From the NCBI RefSeq assembly GCF_008520305.1, contig NZ_ML703253.1:62001-126000 (forward strand): 64,000 bases of DNA, given 5' to 3'. The notes beneath the pieces are model-generated. The model did not search any database. It saw only the letters and a program-made list of their open reading frames with translations, and was not told the origin of the DNA. This document shows, piece after piece, positions 1 to 8,166 of this stretch. Numbering within the stretch: the stretch's first letter is position 1; every line of letters starts with the position of its first letter. Source of the DNA: Mesorhizobium sp. SARCC-RB16n. GTDB lineage: Bacteria; Pseudomonadota; Alphaproteobacteria; Rhizobiales; Rhizobiaceae. The position numbers were made by a program, and so were the translations under genes.

Positions 1-199
1 GAGCCTCGCATCGTCCAGTCACGGCTCGGTGACGCTCCCGTTCCTTGACGAGCGGCGGCAATCATCATCACATTTTAGTCATCGGCGATAAATCCTGATG
101 GCGCTGCCACGATACTGAGGGAAACTGCCGGAGATCGATGGCGCGGTACCCGTGCCTTCACGTCCCGGTCACATGTCCCGGTCACAAGGAGCGATGCCG

Positions 200-355
200 A
201 TGACCATGCCCTCCCCGATCCTCGCCGGTGCATTCGTCCTTGCCGCCGCGGCTGCCCTGGCGCTACGCTCGATGGTCGTGCAGGCAGGCAGGCGCTCGAT
301 GGTCAGGGTCCGCAGCGACCGCAACCGCCACACGAACCAGAAAATCCAAGGCTGA
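200..355 (+). CDS. small single-pass membrane protein, hypothetical
   Basis: I do not recognise this protein. It is about 51 residues: a short N-terminus, one hydrophobic Ala/Leu-rich segment (about residues 5-22) and a basic, Arg-rich tail, so a single-span inner-membrane protein with a cytoplasmic basic tail is likely. An AAGGAG-like ribosome site at 186-191 favours the ATG at 200; ATGs at 194 and 152 are in frame but badly spaced. It ends 9 bases before the next gene on the same strand, so the two are probably co-transcribed. Confidence 0.5.
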   Translation: MTMPSPILAGAFVLAAAAALALRSMVVQAGRRSMVRVRSDRNRHTNQKIQG

Positions 356-364
356 GGTGAGACC

Positions 365-799
365 ATGAACGTCCAGGATATCGTCAATACCGTCTCGCAG
401 AAGGCGGGCCTCGACCAGGCAACGACGGAGAAAGTCGTCGGCACCATCTTCTCGGTGCTGGAGCATGAAGCCGACGGCACCAGCGCGTCTTCGTTCTTCG
501 CCAAGATACCCGGCGCCGACGACCTTGCGCACCAGTACGACGTCATGGCCGCCCCGGCCGGTGGCGGTGGCGGGTTCCTGTCCTCGCTGCAGGGCGCGCT
601 TGGCGGCGTTCTCGGCGAAAAGGCGGGCGCGCTGGTCAACGGCCTCGCCGCGCTCAAGGCATCCGGCCTCGACATGGCGCAGATCCAGAAGGCCGGCGAG
701 ACTTTGGTCCAGCAGGCCGAGGCCGCCGCCGGCCCCGATTTGACCAACCAGGTGCTCGGCTCGGTGCCAAGTCTGAAGAGCCATCTGGGGCTCGGCTGA
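365..799 (+). CDS. DUF2267/DUF2780-like protein
   Basis: The protein has 144 residues and no signal peptide or membrane span. The N-terminal half is helical and reads like the DUF2267 family (LDQATTEKVVGTIFSVLEHE). A Gly-rich linker at about residues 63-82 is followed by a second helical part (GLDMAQIQKAGETL) resembling DUF2780. The biochemical role of these families is unknown. It lies just downstream of a tiny membrane-protein gene, and its stop is 27 bases from the stop of the convergent glucose dehydrogenase gene. Confidence 0.65.
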   Translation: MNVQDIVNTVSQKAGLDQATTEKVVGTIFSVLEHEADGTSASSFFAKIPGADDLAHQYDVMAAPAGGGGGFLSSLQGALGGVLGEKAGALVNGLAALKASGLDMAQIQKAGETLVQQAEAAAGPDLTNQVLGSVPSLKSHLGLG

Positions 800-826
800 T
801 CGTCGGTTTGCCGAACCCCGCACCCC

Positions 827-3142
827 CTATTTCGGCAGCGCGTAGGCGATCACATAATCGCCCGGCTTGGTGCCGACCGAGCCGTGGCCGCCGGCGACAA
901 TGACCACGAACTGGCGCCCGTCCGCGACCGTATAAGTCATCGGCGTCGATTGCCCGCCGGCCGGTAGCCTGGCCTGCCAGAGTTGCTTGCCCGATGTCAG
1001 GTCATAAGCGCGCAAATAGTCGTCGACGGCGGCACCGAGGAAGGCAACACCGCCGGCGGTGATCATCGGCCCGCCGATGCCGGGCACCCCGACCTTCAGC
1101 GGCAACGGCAGAGGCGTCATGTCGTAGACGGTGCCGTTGCGGTGCTTGTAGGCGATAGCGCCAGTCCTCAGATCCACGCCGGCGACATAACCCCAGGGCG
1201 GCGCCTGGCACGGAATGCCGAGCGGCGACAGGAACGGTCCCATCACCACCGCATAAGGTGCGCCTTCGTTACGGTTCAGCCCCTGCTCGCTGCCCTTGGT
1301 GTCGCTCGGCGGCGGCACATCCGCGCGGGGGATCAGCGTGGATGTGAAGGCGAGATAGGTCGGCATGCCGAACATCACCTGCCGCACCGGATCGACCGCC
1401 ACGCCACCCCAGTTGAAAGTGCCGAAATTGCCGGGATAGATCAGCGATCCCTGCAGCGAGGGCGGCGTGTAGCGGCCTTCATAGCGCAATTTGTGGAGCG
1501 CAATCCGGCAGGCCAGCTGGTCGAACATGGTGATGCCCCACATGTCGGCCTCGGTCAGCGGCGGCGGGTTGAAGGAAAGGTCAGAGGCCGGCTGCGTCGG
1601 CGATGTGTGGTCGCCCTCGATGGCGCCCCCCGGCGCCGGCACCTCCTTGATCGCGTTGACCGGCTCGCCGGTGCGCCGGTCGAGCACATAGAGGTCGCCC
1701 TGCTTGGTCGGCGCGACCAGCGCCGGCACGACGGAACCGTCGGCCTTGGTGATGTCGACCAGGCTCGGCTGCGCAGGCACGTCCATGTCCCAGAGGTCAT
1801 GGTGCACGGTCTGGCGCACCCATTTCATCTGCCCGGTGTTGAGGTCGAGCGCGGTGATCGAGGAGGAGAATTTTTCGACATTGGCGCTGCGGCCCGTGCC
1901 GAGCTGGTCCGGCGTCTGGTTGCCGAGCGGCACGTAAAGCAGGCCGAGCTTCTCGTCGGCGCTCGGTGTCGACCACATGTTGGGCGAGTTGGCAGTGTAG
2001 GTCTGGCCGGCCGCCAGCGGCGTCGTCTGGTCCGGATTGCCGGAGTCCCAGTTCCACAGCAGCTTGCCGGTGCTTGCATCATAGGCGCGGATGACGCCGG
2101 ACGGCTCCTGCGTCGAATAATTGTCATTGACCGCGCCGCCGACGATGATTTTGCCGCCCGCGATCAGCGGCGCCGAGGTCGAGTAGTAATAGCCCGATTT
2201 CGGGTATGGCATGCCGGTCAACAGATTGAGCGTGCCGGCCTCGGCAAAGGCTGGGCAAACCTGCCCGTTGGCGGCGTCGAGCGCGATCAGCCGCGCATCC
2301 GAAGTCGGCAGGTAGACACGCGTCGCGCACGGCTGGCCGGCGGCGCCCGCGGCATCGGCATAGTAGGAGACGCCGCGGCAGGTCTGGTGCTGGCGGTCCT
2401 TGTCGAGCTTGATCTTGGGATCGTAGCGCCATTTCTCCTTGCCGGTCGCGGCATCGACCGCGATGGCAAAGTCGTGCGGCGTGCAGATGTAAAGCGTGTC
2501 GCCAATTTTAAGCGGTGTTACCTGATAGGTGGTCTCGCCGACATCGTTCGGCCCCTTCACGTCGCCGGTGCGGTAGGTCCAGGCCGGCTTCAGGTTGGCG
2601 ACATTGTCCGGCGTGATCTGGTCGAGCGGCGAGTAGCGCTGGCCGAACTGCGTGCGCCCGTAATAGTGCCATTCGCCCGCCGGCACATCGCCACCGAGAT
2701 TGGCGTTGGGAATCACCTTGTCGGTGTCGAGGGCGCCGGCGATATCTTTCGGGTCCGTGGTCATCGAATAGCCGGCCACCGCCAGCGATGCCAGCACGGC
2801 AAGGATGAGAGGCGCGCGCCCGTCCGGACCGGCAAGGCCCCGCCGCGCCCACGGTGTCAGCAGCCACAGCGCCACAAGCACGATGATGCCGCCGCGCGGG
2901 CCGAGCTCCCACCAGTCGAAGCCGGTTTCCCAGACCGCCCAGGCCAGCGTGCCGAGCACGATAGCCGCATAGAGCCAGAGCGCGGTGGACCTGCGCCTGT
3001 AGAGCAGCCAGGCCGCTACCAGGAACGCTATACCGACGATGACATAGTACCAGCTGCCGCCAAGCGTGATCAGCCAGACGCCGCCGCCGCCAAGTGCAAG
3101 ACCGATGAGGAGAAGGATGAGGGAGGTGATGGTGACAGCCAA
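827..3142 (-). CDS. gcd: membrane-bound PQQ-dependent glucose dehydrogenase family
   Basis: This quinoprotein is expected to oxidise glucose (or a related sugar or cyclic polyol such as quinate) in the periplasm and pass electrons to ubiquinone. The 771 residues match the family. About 125 N-terminal residues form five membrane helices, and the rest is the eight-bladed PQQ propeller with repeats such as AYDASTGKLLWNWDSG and ITALDLNTGQMKWV. The HHDLWDMDVPAQPSL stretch carries the catalytic Asp region of E. coli Gcd. Translation appears to start at a TTG, with AAGGAG seven bases upstream. Substrate assignment within the glucose/quinate/shikimate family is by overall resemblance only. Confidence 0.88.
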   Translation of the reverse strand: MAVTITSLILLLIGLALGGGGVWLITLGGSWYYVIVGIAFLVAAWLLYRRRSTALWLYAAIVLGTLAWAVWETGFDWWELGPRGGIIVLVALWLLTPWARRGLAGPDGRAPLILAVLASLAVAGYSMTTDPKDIAGALDTDKVIPNANLGGDVPAGEWHYYGRTQFGQRYSPLDQITPDNVANLKPAWTYRTGDVKGPNDVGETTYQVTPLKIGDTLYICTPHDFAIAVDAATGKEKWRYDPKIKLDKDRQHQTCRGVSYYADAAGAAGQPCATRVYLPTSDARLIALDAANGQVCPAFAEAGTLNLLTGMPYPKSGYYYSTSAPLIAGGKIIVGGAVNDNYSTQEPSGVIRAYDASTGKLLWNWDSGNPDQTTPLAAGQTYTANSPNMWSTPSADEKLGLLYVPLGNQTPDQLGTGRSANVEKFSSSITALDLNTGQMKWVRQTVHHDLWDMDVPAQPSLVDITKADGSVVPALVAPTKQGDLYVLDRRTGEPVNAIKEVPAPGGAIEGDHTSPTQPASDLSFNPPPLTEADMWGITMFDQLACRIALHKLRYEGRYTPPSLQGSLIYPGNFGTFNWGGVAVDPVRQVMFGMPTYLAFTSTLIPRADVPPPSDTKGSEQGLNRNEGAPYAVVMGPFLSPLGIPCQAPPWGYVAGVDLRTGAIAYKHRNGTVYDMTPLPLPLKVGVPGIGGPMITAGGVAFLGAAVDDYLRAYDLTSGKQLWQARLPAGGQSTPMTYTVADGRQFVVIVAGGHGSVGTKPGDYVIAYALPK

Positions 3143-3402
3143 GATGATACTCCTTCGACTGTTGCGCGCATGGTGGCGGCCCTGGGCAACCCGGCATCGC
3201 GTGCTACCCCCTACGCAACTTTCTCCCGACCGCCGCGCCTGTCAAGCGTAGGTCATCGGCCTGCGGCAGCAAGCTCGTTTCGCCCGCGGCCGTTCACAGC
3301 GCCGGCTGCCGCATCGTTTCAGTGGCGGCATCAGGCACTTTAGCGGAACAAAACGTAGACAGTTCTGGTCTTTCGCCACCGAATCACTACATTTCGGGGC
3401 AG

Positions 3403-6105
3403 ATGTCCGGCTTTTCCGAAGACATGCCCTTTTTCGACGAACCCAATGCGCGGCCCACGGCCCCGTCGGGCATTGCCGCGCGCGCCATGGCTGCCCGCGG
3501 CGGCCAGAACAACGCGCTCGATTATCTCAGGGGGCTTAATCCCGAGCAGCGGCTGGCGGTGGAGACCACGGAAGGCCCGGTTCTGGTACTGGCCGGCGCC
3601 GGCACCGGCAAGACCCGCGTGCTCACCACCCGCATCGCCCACATCCTTGCCACCGGCAGGGCGTTCCCCTCGCAGATCCTGGCGGTGACCTTCACCAACA
3701 AGGCCGCGCGCGAGATGAAGCAGCGCATCGGCATCCTGATCGGCGAAGGCAATGTCGAAGGCATGCCGTGGCTTGGCACCTTCCACTCGATCGGGGTGAA
3801 GCTGCTGCGCCGCCATGCCGAGCTTGCCGGCTTGAGATCCGACTTCACGATCCTCGATACGGACGACGTCGTGCGGCTGATCAAGCAGCTGATCCAGGCC
3901 GAGGGCCTGGACGACAAGCGCTGGCCAGCAAAGCAGTTCGCCCAGATGATCGACGGCTGGAAGAACAAGGGCCAGGGGCCGGCCGACATCGCCGAGGGCG
4001 ATGCGCGCAGCTTCGCCAACGGCAAGGGCCGCGAGCTCTACAAGGCCTATCAGGAGCGGCTGCAGACGCTGAACGCCTGTGATTTCGGCGATCTGCTCTG
4101 CCACCCGATCCGCATCTTCCGCGCCAATCCCGATGTGCTGAAGGACTATCACCGGCGCTTCAAATACATCCTCGTCGACGAGTACCAGGACACCAACACC
4201 GCCCAGTACATGTGGCTGCGGCTGTTGGCGCAGCGGCCCGAAGGCAAGCCGATCTCCCCCCATGAGGGGAAGATGTCCGGCAGGACAGAGGGGGGCGCCT
4301 CGCGCCGACAGGCTGGTGGGGCACCGCCCCCCTCTGTCGGCTCCGCCGACATCTCCCCCTCAAGGGGGGAGATTGGGCGCTTCTCGGCCGAAGCCCGCAC
4401 CACCGTCAACATCTGCTGCGTCGGCGACGACGACCAGTCGATCTATGGCTGGCGCGGCGCCGAGGTCGACAACATCCTGCGTTTCGACAAGGACTTTCCC
4501 GGCGCCACCATCATAAGGCTGGAGCGCAATTACCGCTCGACCGCGCACATACTGGGCGCCGCCTCCCATCTCATCGCCTATAATGAGGGCCGTTTCGGCA
4601 AGACGCTGTTCACCGACCGCAACGATCCGGAGGACGGCAAGGTCAATGTCCACGCCGCCTGGGATTCGGAGGAGGAAGCCCGCGCCATCGGCGAGACCAT
4701 CGAGGCCTACCAGCGCCAGAAGCACAATCTCAACGACATGGCGATCCTTGTCCGCGCGTCCTTCCAGATGCGCGCCTTCGAGGAGCGCTTCACCACGCTC
4801 GGCCTCAACTACCGCGTCATTGGCGGCCCGCGTTTCTACGAGCGCATGGAAATCCGCGACGCGATGGCCTTCTTCCGCGTCGTCGCGCAAGGCGCCGACG
4901 ACCTCGCCTTCGAACGCATCGTCAATGTGCCGAAGCGCGGGCTGGGCGAAGCGACCATCCGCCAGATTCACGACACAGCCCGCGCCCTGCGCATCCCGAT
5001 GCTGGAAGCCGCCGGCAATCTCGCCGAAAGCGACGAGCTGAAGCCGAAGCCGCGCGCCGCCTTGCGCGAGGTGGCGGCCAATTTCGAGCGCTGGCAGAAG
5101 GCGCTGGAAACCACGCCGCACACCGAGCTCGCCGAGACCATTCTCGAAGAGAGCGGCTACACCGACATGTGGAAGAACGACCGTTCGGTCGAGGCGCCCG
5201 GCCGGCTGGAGAACCTGAAGGAACTGATTCGTTCCATGGAGCAGTACGAGTCGCTGCGCTCCTTCCTCGAACATGTCGCCCTAGTCATGGATGCCGAGCA
5301 GAACGCCGGACAAGACGCCGTCTCCATCATGACGCTGCACTCGGCCAAGGGCCTCGAATTCGAGACCGTCTTCCTGCCCGGCTGGGAGGAAGGCCTCTTT
5401 CCCCATCAGCGTGCGCTCGACGAAGGCGGCCGCTCCGGGCTGGAGGAAGAGCGGCGGCTCGCCTATGTCGGCCTGACGCGCGCCAAGAAGAACCTGCATA
5501 TCTGGTTCGTCTCCAACCGCCTCATCCACGGCCTGTGGCAATCGACCATCCCGTCGCGCTTCCTCGAGGAACTGCCGGAAGCCCATGTCGAGGTCGCCGA
5601 AGGCGGCAATTCGTACGGCGGCTACGGCAATCCCTATGGCGGCGGCTCGTTCGCGTCCGGCCGCGGCGGCGGCCAAGGGGCAGGAAGACAGAACCCGTAT
5701 GGCGCCTCGCGCTTCGACAATGTTGGTGCCAACACGGAAAAATCCGGCGCCTTCTCCAACACCTATTCGACGCCGGGCTGGCAGCGCGCGCAGGCCAACC
5801 GCACCGAGGCGACCGACCGCAACTGGGGCACGCGCTCGGGCCATCAGGTCGAGCGCATCGGCTATGGCGAAACAGACTCCGGCTACGGCGCCGGCCGCAC
5901 CAGCGTGAAGGGCCGCACCATCGACGGCGAACTGGTCGCCAAATCCGTCTCCGACACGCCGTCGGCCTTCAGCGTCGGCGACCGCGTCTTCCACCAGAAA
6001 TTCGGCAACGGCAATATTTCAGCCATCGAAGGCAACAAGCTGACCATCGACTTCGACAAGGCCGGCCAGAAGCGCGTGCTGGACGGGTTTGTCGCGGCGG
6101 TTTGA
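3403..6105 (+). CDS. uvrD: UvrD/PcrA-family ATP-dependent DNA helicase with in-frame repeat insertion
   Basis: This is a 3'-5' superfamily 1 helicase for repair and replication-fork maintenance. The motifs are in order: Walker A GAGTGKT (about residues 65-71), DEYQDT (259), GDDDQSIYGWRGA (341), ERNYRS, TLHSAKGLEFETVFLPG and EERRLAYVGLTRAKK. A Gly-rich linker then leads to a C-terminal Tudor-like domain (VGDRVFHQKFGNGNI) of the PcrA/UvrD type. Residues of about 284-324, between motifs II and III, are encoded by a palindromic repeat and are absent from usual homologues. I chose the ATG at 3403 because the in-frame GTG at 3322 adds a tail without helicase similarity; ATG 3424 is also possible. 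Confidence 0.9.
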   Translation: MSGFSEDMPFFDEPNARPTAPSGIAARAMAARGGQNNALDYLRGLNPEQRLAVETTEGPVLVLAGAGTGKTRVLTTRIAHILATGRAFPSQILAVTFTNKAAREMKQRIGILIGEGNVEGMPWLGTFHSIGVKLLRRHAELAGLRSDFTILDTDDVVRLIKQLIQAEGLDDKRWPAKQFAQMIDGWKNKGQGPADIAEGDARSFANGKGRELYKAYQERLQTLNACDFGDLLCHPIRIFRANPDVLKDYHRRFKYILVDEYQDTNTAQYMWLRLLAQRPEGKPISPHEGKMSGRTEGGASRRQAGGAPPPSVGSADISPSRGEIGRFSAEARTTVNICCVGDDDQSIYGWRGAEVDNILRFDKDFPGATIIRLERNYRSTAHILGAASHLIAYNEGRFGKTLFTDRNDPEDGKVNVHAAWDSEEEARAIGETIEAYQRQKHNLNDMAILVRASFQMRAFEERFTTLGLNYRVIGGPRFYERMEIRDAMAFFRVVAQGADDLAFERIVNVPKRGLGEATIRQIHDTARALRIPMLEAAGNLAESDELKPKPRAALREVAANFERWQKALETTPHTELAETILEESGYTDMWKNDRSVEAPGRLENLKELIRSMEQYESLRSFLEHVALVMDAEQNAGQDAVSIMTLHSAKGLEFETVFLPGWEEGLFPHQRALDEGGRSGLEEERRLAYVGLTRAKKNLHIWFVSNRLIHGLWQSTIPSRFLEELPEAHVEVAEGGNSYGGYGNPYGGGSFASGRGGGQGAGRQNPYGASRFDNVGANTEKSGAFSNTYSTPGWQRAQANRTEATDRNWGTRSGHQVERIGYGETDSGYGAGRTSVKGRTIDGELVAKSVSDTPSAFSVGDRVFHQKFGNGNISAIEGNKLTIDFDKAGQKRVLDGFVAAV
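4251..4374. repeat. long palindromic repeat element inserted inside the helicase gene
   Basis: The 124-bp segment has imperfect inverted arms of about 46-49 bp. The left arm starts GATCTCCCCCCATGAGGGG; the right arm read backwards starts AATCTCCCCCCTTGAGGGG, and both continue through GATGTC and ACAGAGGGGGGC. The loop is about 29 bp. From memory, closely similar elements are abundant between genes in Mesorhizobium. Here the element is translated in frame with no stop codon. Confidence 0.8.
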
Positions 6106-6144
6106 GCCGAGCCTGCCATCCTTCGCGCAAGCCAGCAAAACCGC

Positions 6145-6459
6145 TCAATCAACCTTCTTCTCGCCCTTCTCCCCAGCCTTCACGATATCCCCGGTCGTGA
6201 ACAAAATCTCCTTCAGTTCCACGCGCCAGTCCGTCTTCTGGCGCAGCAGGAATTCGAGATCCATGCCGAAATGCTTGAACTCCTCGCTCTGCGCATTCTT
6301 CATGATCGCCTTGGCCTGCGGGTCTTTTTCCACCGACATGCGCTGTTCGTACCAGCTGATCGCTTCCGCCTCCTCGATCAGCGAGGTGATCATGCGGGCG
6401 AAAGTCCGCACTTCCTGCGACAGTTCCTCCGGCGGTTCGTGATACTGGTCGAAACCCAT
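6145..6459 (-). CDS. EncFtn-like (encapsulated-ferritin family) protein
   Basis: The 104-residue two-helix protein resembles the Rhodospirillum rubrum encapsulated ferritin. The stretch SLIEEAEAISWYEQR is followed by an EEFKH motif whose Glu and His have the spacing of the ferroxidase ligands of that family, and then by the LFTTGDI turn. Such proteins form annular decamers that oxidise Fe(II), usually inside an encapsulin shell. The C-terminus ends GEKGEKKVD and has no recognisable encapsulin-targeting peptide, and no shell gene is nearby. The start is set by a strong GGGAGG site ahead of the ATG at 6459. Confidence 0.72.
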   Translation of the reverse strand: MGFDQYHEPPEELSQEVRTFARMITSLIEEAEAISWYEQRMSVEKDPQAKAIMKNAQSEEFKHFGMDLEFLLRQKTDWRVELKEILFTTGDIVKAGEKGEKKVD

Positions 6460-6599
6460 GTTGTCCTCCCTCAACGGCTCGCAAATGGAGCCAGGCATTG
6501 CCCCGCATCCATGAATGCGTGGGAAGCGCTGCGGGTTCCGGGATCGTGGCCACAATTCTGGAGCAGCGAATAGGCAAGCGGTCTCACGACCAAGCTGTC

Positions 6600-8153
6600 T
6601 TACGAAACGGGCGCCGCGCCGCCCTCTTCCGTGCGCCGCGCGATGAAGGCGTCGAGCACGCCTGACGTGGCGGCGGCAGCAGCCGGCGGCTCGAAATCGG
6701 CAAGGATGCGCTTCCAGATGCCGGTGGCGCGTTCGGTGGCGTTCTTCGATCCGCTTTGCGTCCAGTTGCCGAAATTCGACCAGTCGGCCACCAGCGGCTC
6801 ATAGAAGGCGGTGCGGTAGCGCGCCATGGTATGGCCGGCCGAGAAGAAATGGCCGCCGGGCTGCACCTCGGCGATCGCCTCGAAGCCTATTGCATCGTCG
6901 TCGCCGGGGGTTGCGACACAAAGCTCCGCGACGGTCTGCAGCGCCTCGATGTCGGTGACCAGCTTTTCCAGGGAGACGCTCAAGCCCCCTTCAAGCCAGC
7001 CGGCCGCATGGATGCAGACCGTGGCGCCCGACAGCACCGAGCCCCACAACGCGAACTGCGTCTCGTGCGCGGCCTGCGCGTCCGAAATGTTGGCCGCGCT
7101 GCCGCCGCCCGAGCGCCAGGGCAGACCGGTGAAGCGCGCCAGCTGGCCTGCACCCAGCGTGGCTTTGACGTGCTCCGGCGTGCCGAACGCGGGTGCGCCC
7201 GATTTCATGTCGACATTGGAGGAGAAGGAACCGTAGACCACCGGCGCACCCGGCCGCACGATCTGCGCCAGCGTCAGCCCGGCCAGCGCTTCGGCATGCT
7301 GCAACGTCAGGGCGCCGGCCACCGTGATCGGCGCCATCGCACCCGCCAGGCAGAACGGCGTGATGATCAGGACCTGACCCGCCTTGGCGAAATCGATGAT
7401 GCCTTGCGCCATCGGAATATCGAGCTGGCGCGGCGAGTTGGTGTTGATGACGGTGTAGCAATGCGCGCCCGAGCGGAACGCGTCTTCGGACAGCCCGCGG
7501 GCCAGCCTGATCATCTCGAAACTGTCATCGACCTGCGGCGTGCCGCGCGCGAACACGAACGGGAATTTGTCCGACAGGGTCAGCTGCGCCCGGTTGACGG
7601 CATAGTGGCGAAAACGATTGTCGATGTCCTGCGGCTCGATACACGGCCCCAGCATGTGCAAGACGTCGAAATGCTGCACCAGCTTGATAAGCTCCTCGAA
7701 GGCGGCCAGCGTTCCGGGCCGCCGGCCGCGGTCGAGATCGGTGACATTGGGTGCGCCGGAGCCCGCCAGGAACGTCATCGAGCCCAGTTCGAGCGACAGA
7801 TCGCGAGCACGCGCGCCTGCATTGGCGTGGATCGATCGCGGGGCCGAGGCCAGGGCGGCCACCACCATGTCGCGGCCGATGCGCACCATGTCGGTGTCGG
7901 GATCGACCAGCGCGCCGGCGCGGGCAAGCACCTCCCGCGCCTGCGGCAGCAGCACCTTGATGCCCAGTTCTTCCAGCACGCGCAGCGCCGTGTCGTGGAT
8001 CGACGCCACCTGGTCGTCGGAAAAGATCGGCTGCGGCAGGAACGGGTTCTTCAGCGACCGGTAATCGGGCTTGCGGCTTGATTCGCTGCCGGCCTCGCCC
8101 GTGCGTCCGCGCCGGCGTTCGCGCCTGCTGTCCCGTGCCGCGTCATCGACCAT
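6600..8153 (-). CDS. MttB-family (trimethylamine/glycine betaine) methyltransferase
   Basis: The 517-residue protein belongs to the MttB superfamily. Members move a methyl group from a quaternary or tertiary amine to a corrinoid protein. No in-frame amber codon interrupts it, so it is the non-pyrrolysine type, for which glycine betaine is the best-known substrate (MtgB). Recognisable stretches include FLAGSGAPNVTDLDRGRRPG and YGSFSSNVDMKSGAPAFGTP. The ATG at 8153 has a GAGGAGG site eight bases upstream and begins 14 bases after the stop of the upstream FAD/GcvT gene, so the two form an operon. The real substrate is unproven. Confidence 0.8.
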   Translation of the reverse strand: MVDDAARDSRRERRRGRTGEAGSESSRKPDYRSLKNPFLPQPIFSDDQVASIHDTALRVLEELGIKVLLPQAREVLARAGALVDPDTDMVRIGRDMVVAALASAPRSIHANAGARARDLSLELGSMTFLAGSGAPNVTDLDRGRRPGTLAAFEELIKLVQHFDVLHMLGPCIEPQDIDNRFRHYAVNRAQLTLSDKFPFVFARGTPQVDDSFEMIRLARGLSEDAFRSGAHCYTVINTNSPRQLDIPMAQGIIDFAKAGQVLIITPFCLAGAMAPITVAGALTLQHAEALAGLTLAQIVRPGAPVVYGSFSSNVDMKSGAPAFGTPEHVKATLGAGQLARFTGLPWRSGGGSAANISDAQAAHETQFALWGSVLSGATVCIHAAGWLEGGLSVSLEKLVTDIEALQTVAELCVATPGDDDAIGFEAIAEVQPGGHFFSAGHTMARYRTAFYEPLVADWSNFGNWTQSGSKNATERATGIWKRILADFEPPAAAAATSGVLDAFIARRTEEGGAAPVS

Positions 8154-8166
8154 CAGAAACTCCTCC

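Noticed and set aside
983-3343. Long plus-strand open frame (786 codons) opposite the glucose dehydrogenase
   Set aside because: It is Arg/His-rich and low in complexity, the usual antisense shadow of a high-GC gene; the minus-strand reading is a clear PQQ dehydrogenase.
4246-4390. A new domain in the UvrD helicase
   Set aside because: The extra residues are explained by a palindromic DNA repeat and are low in complexity, so it is an insertion, not a fold.
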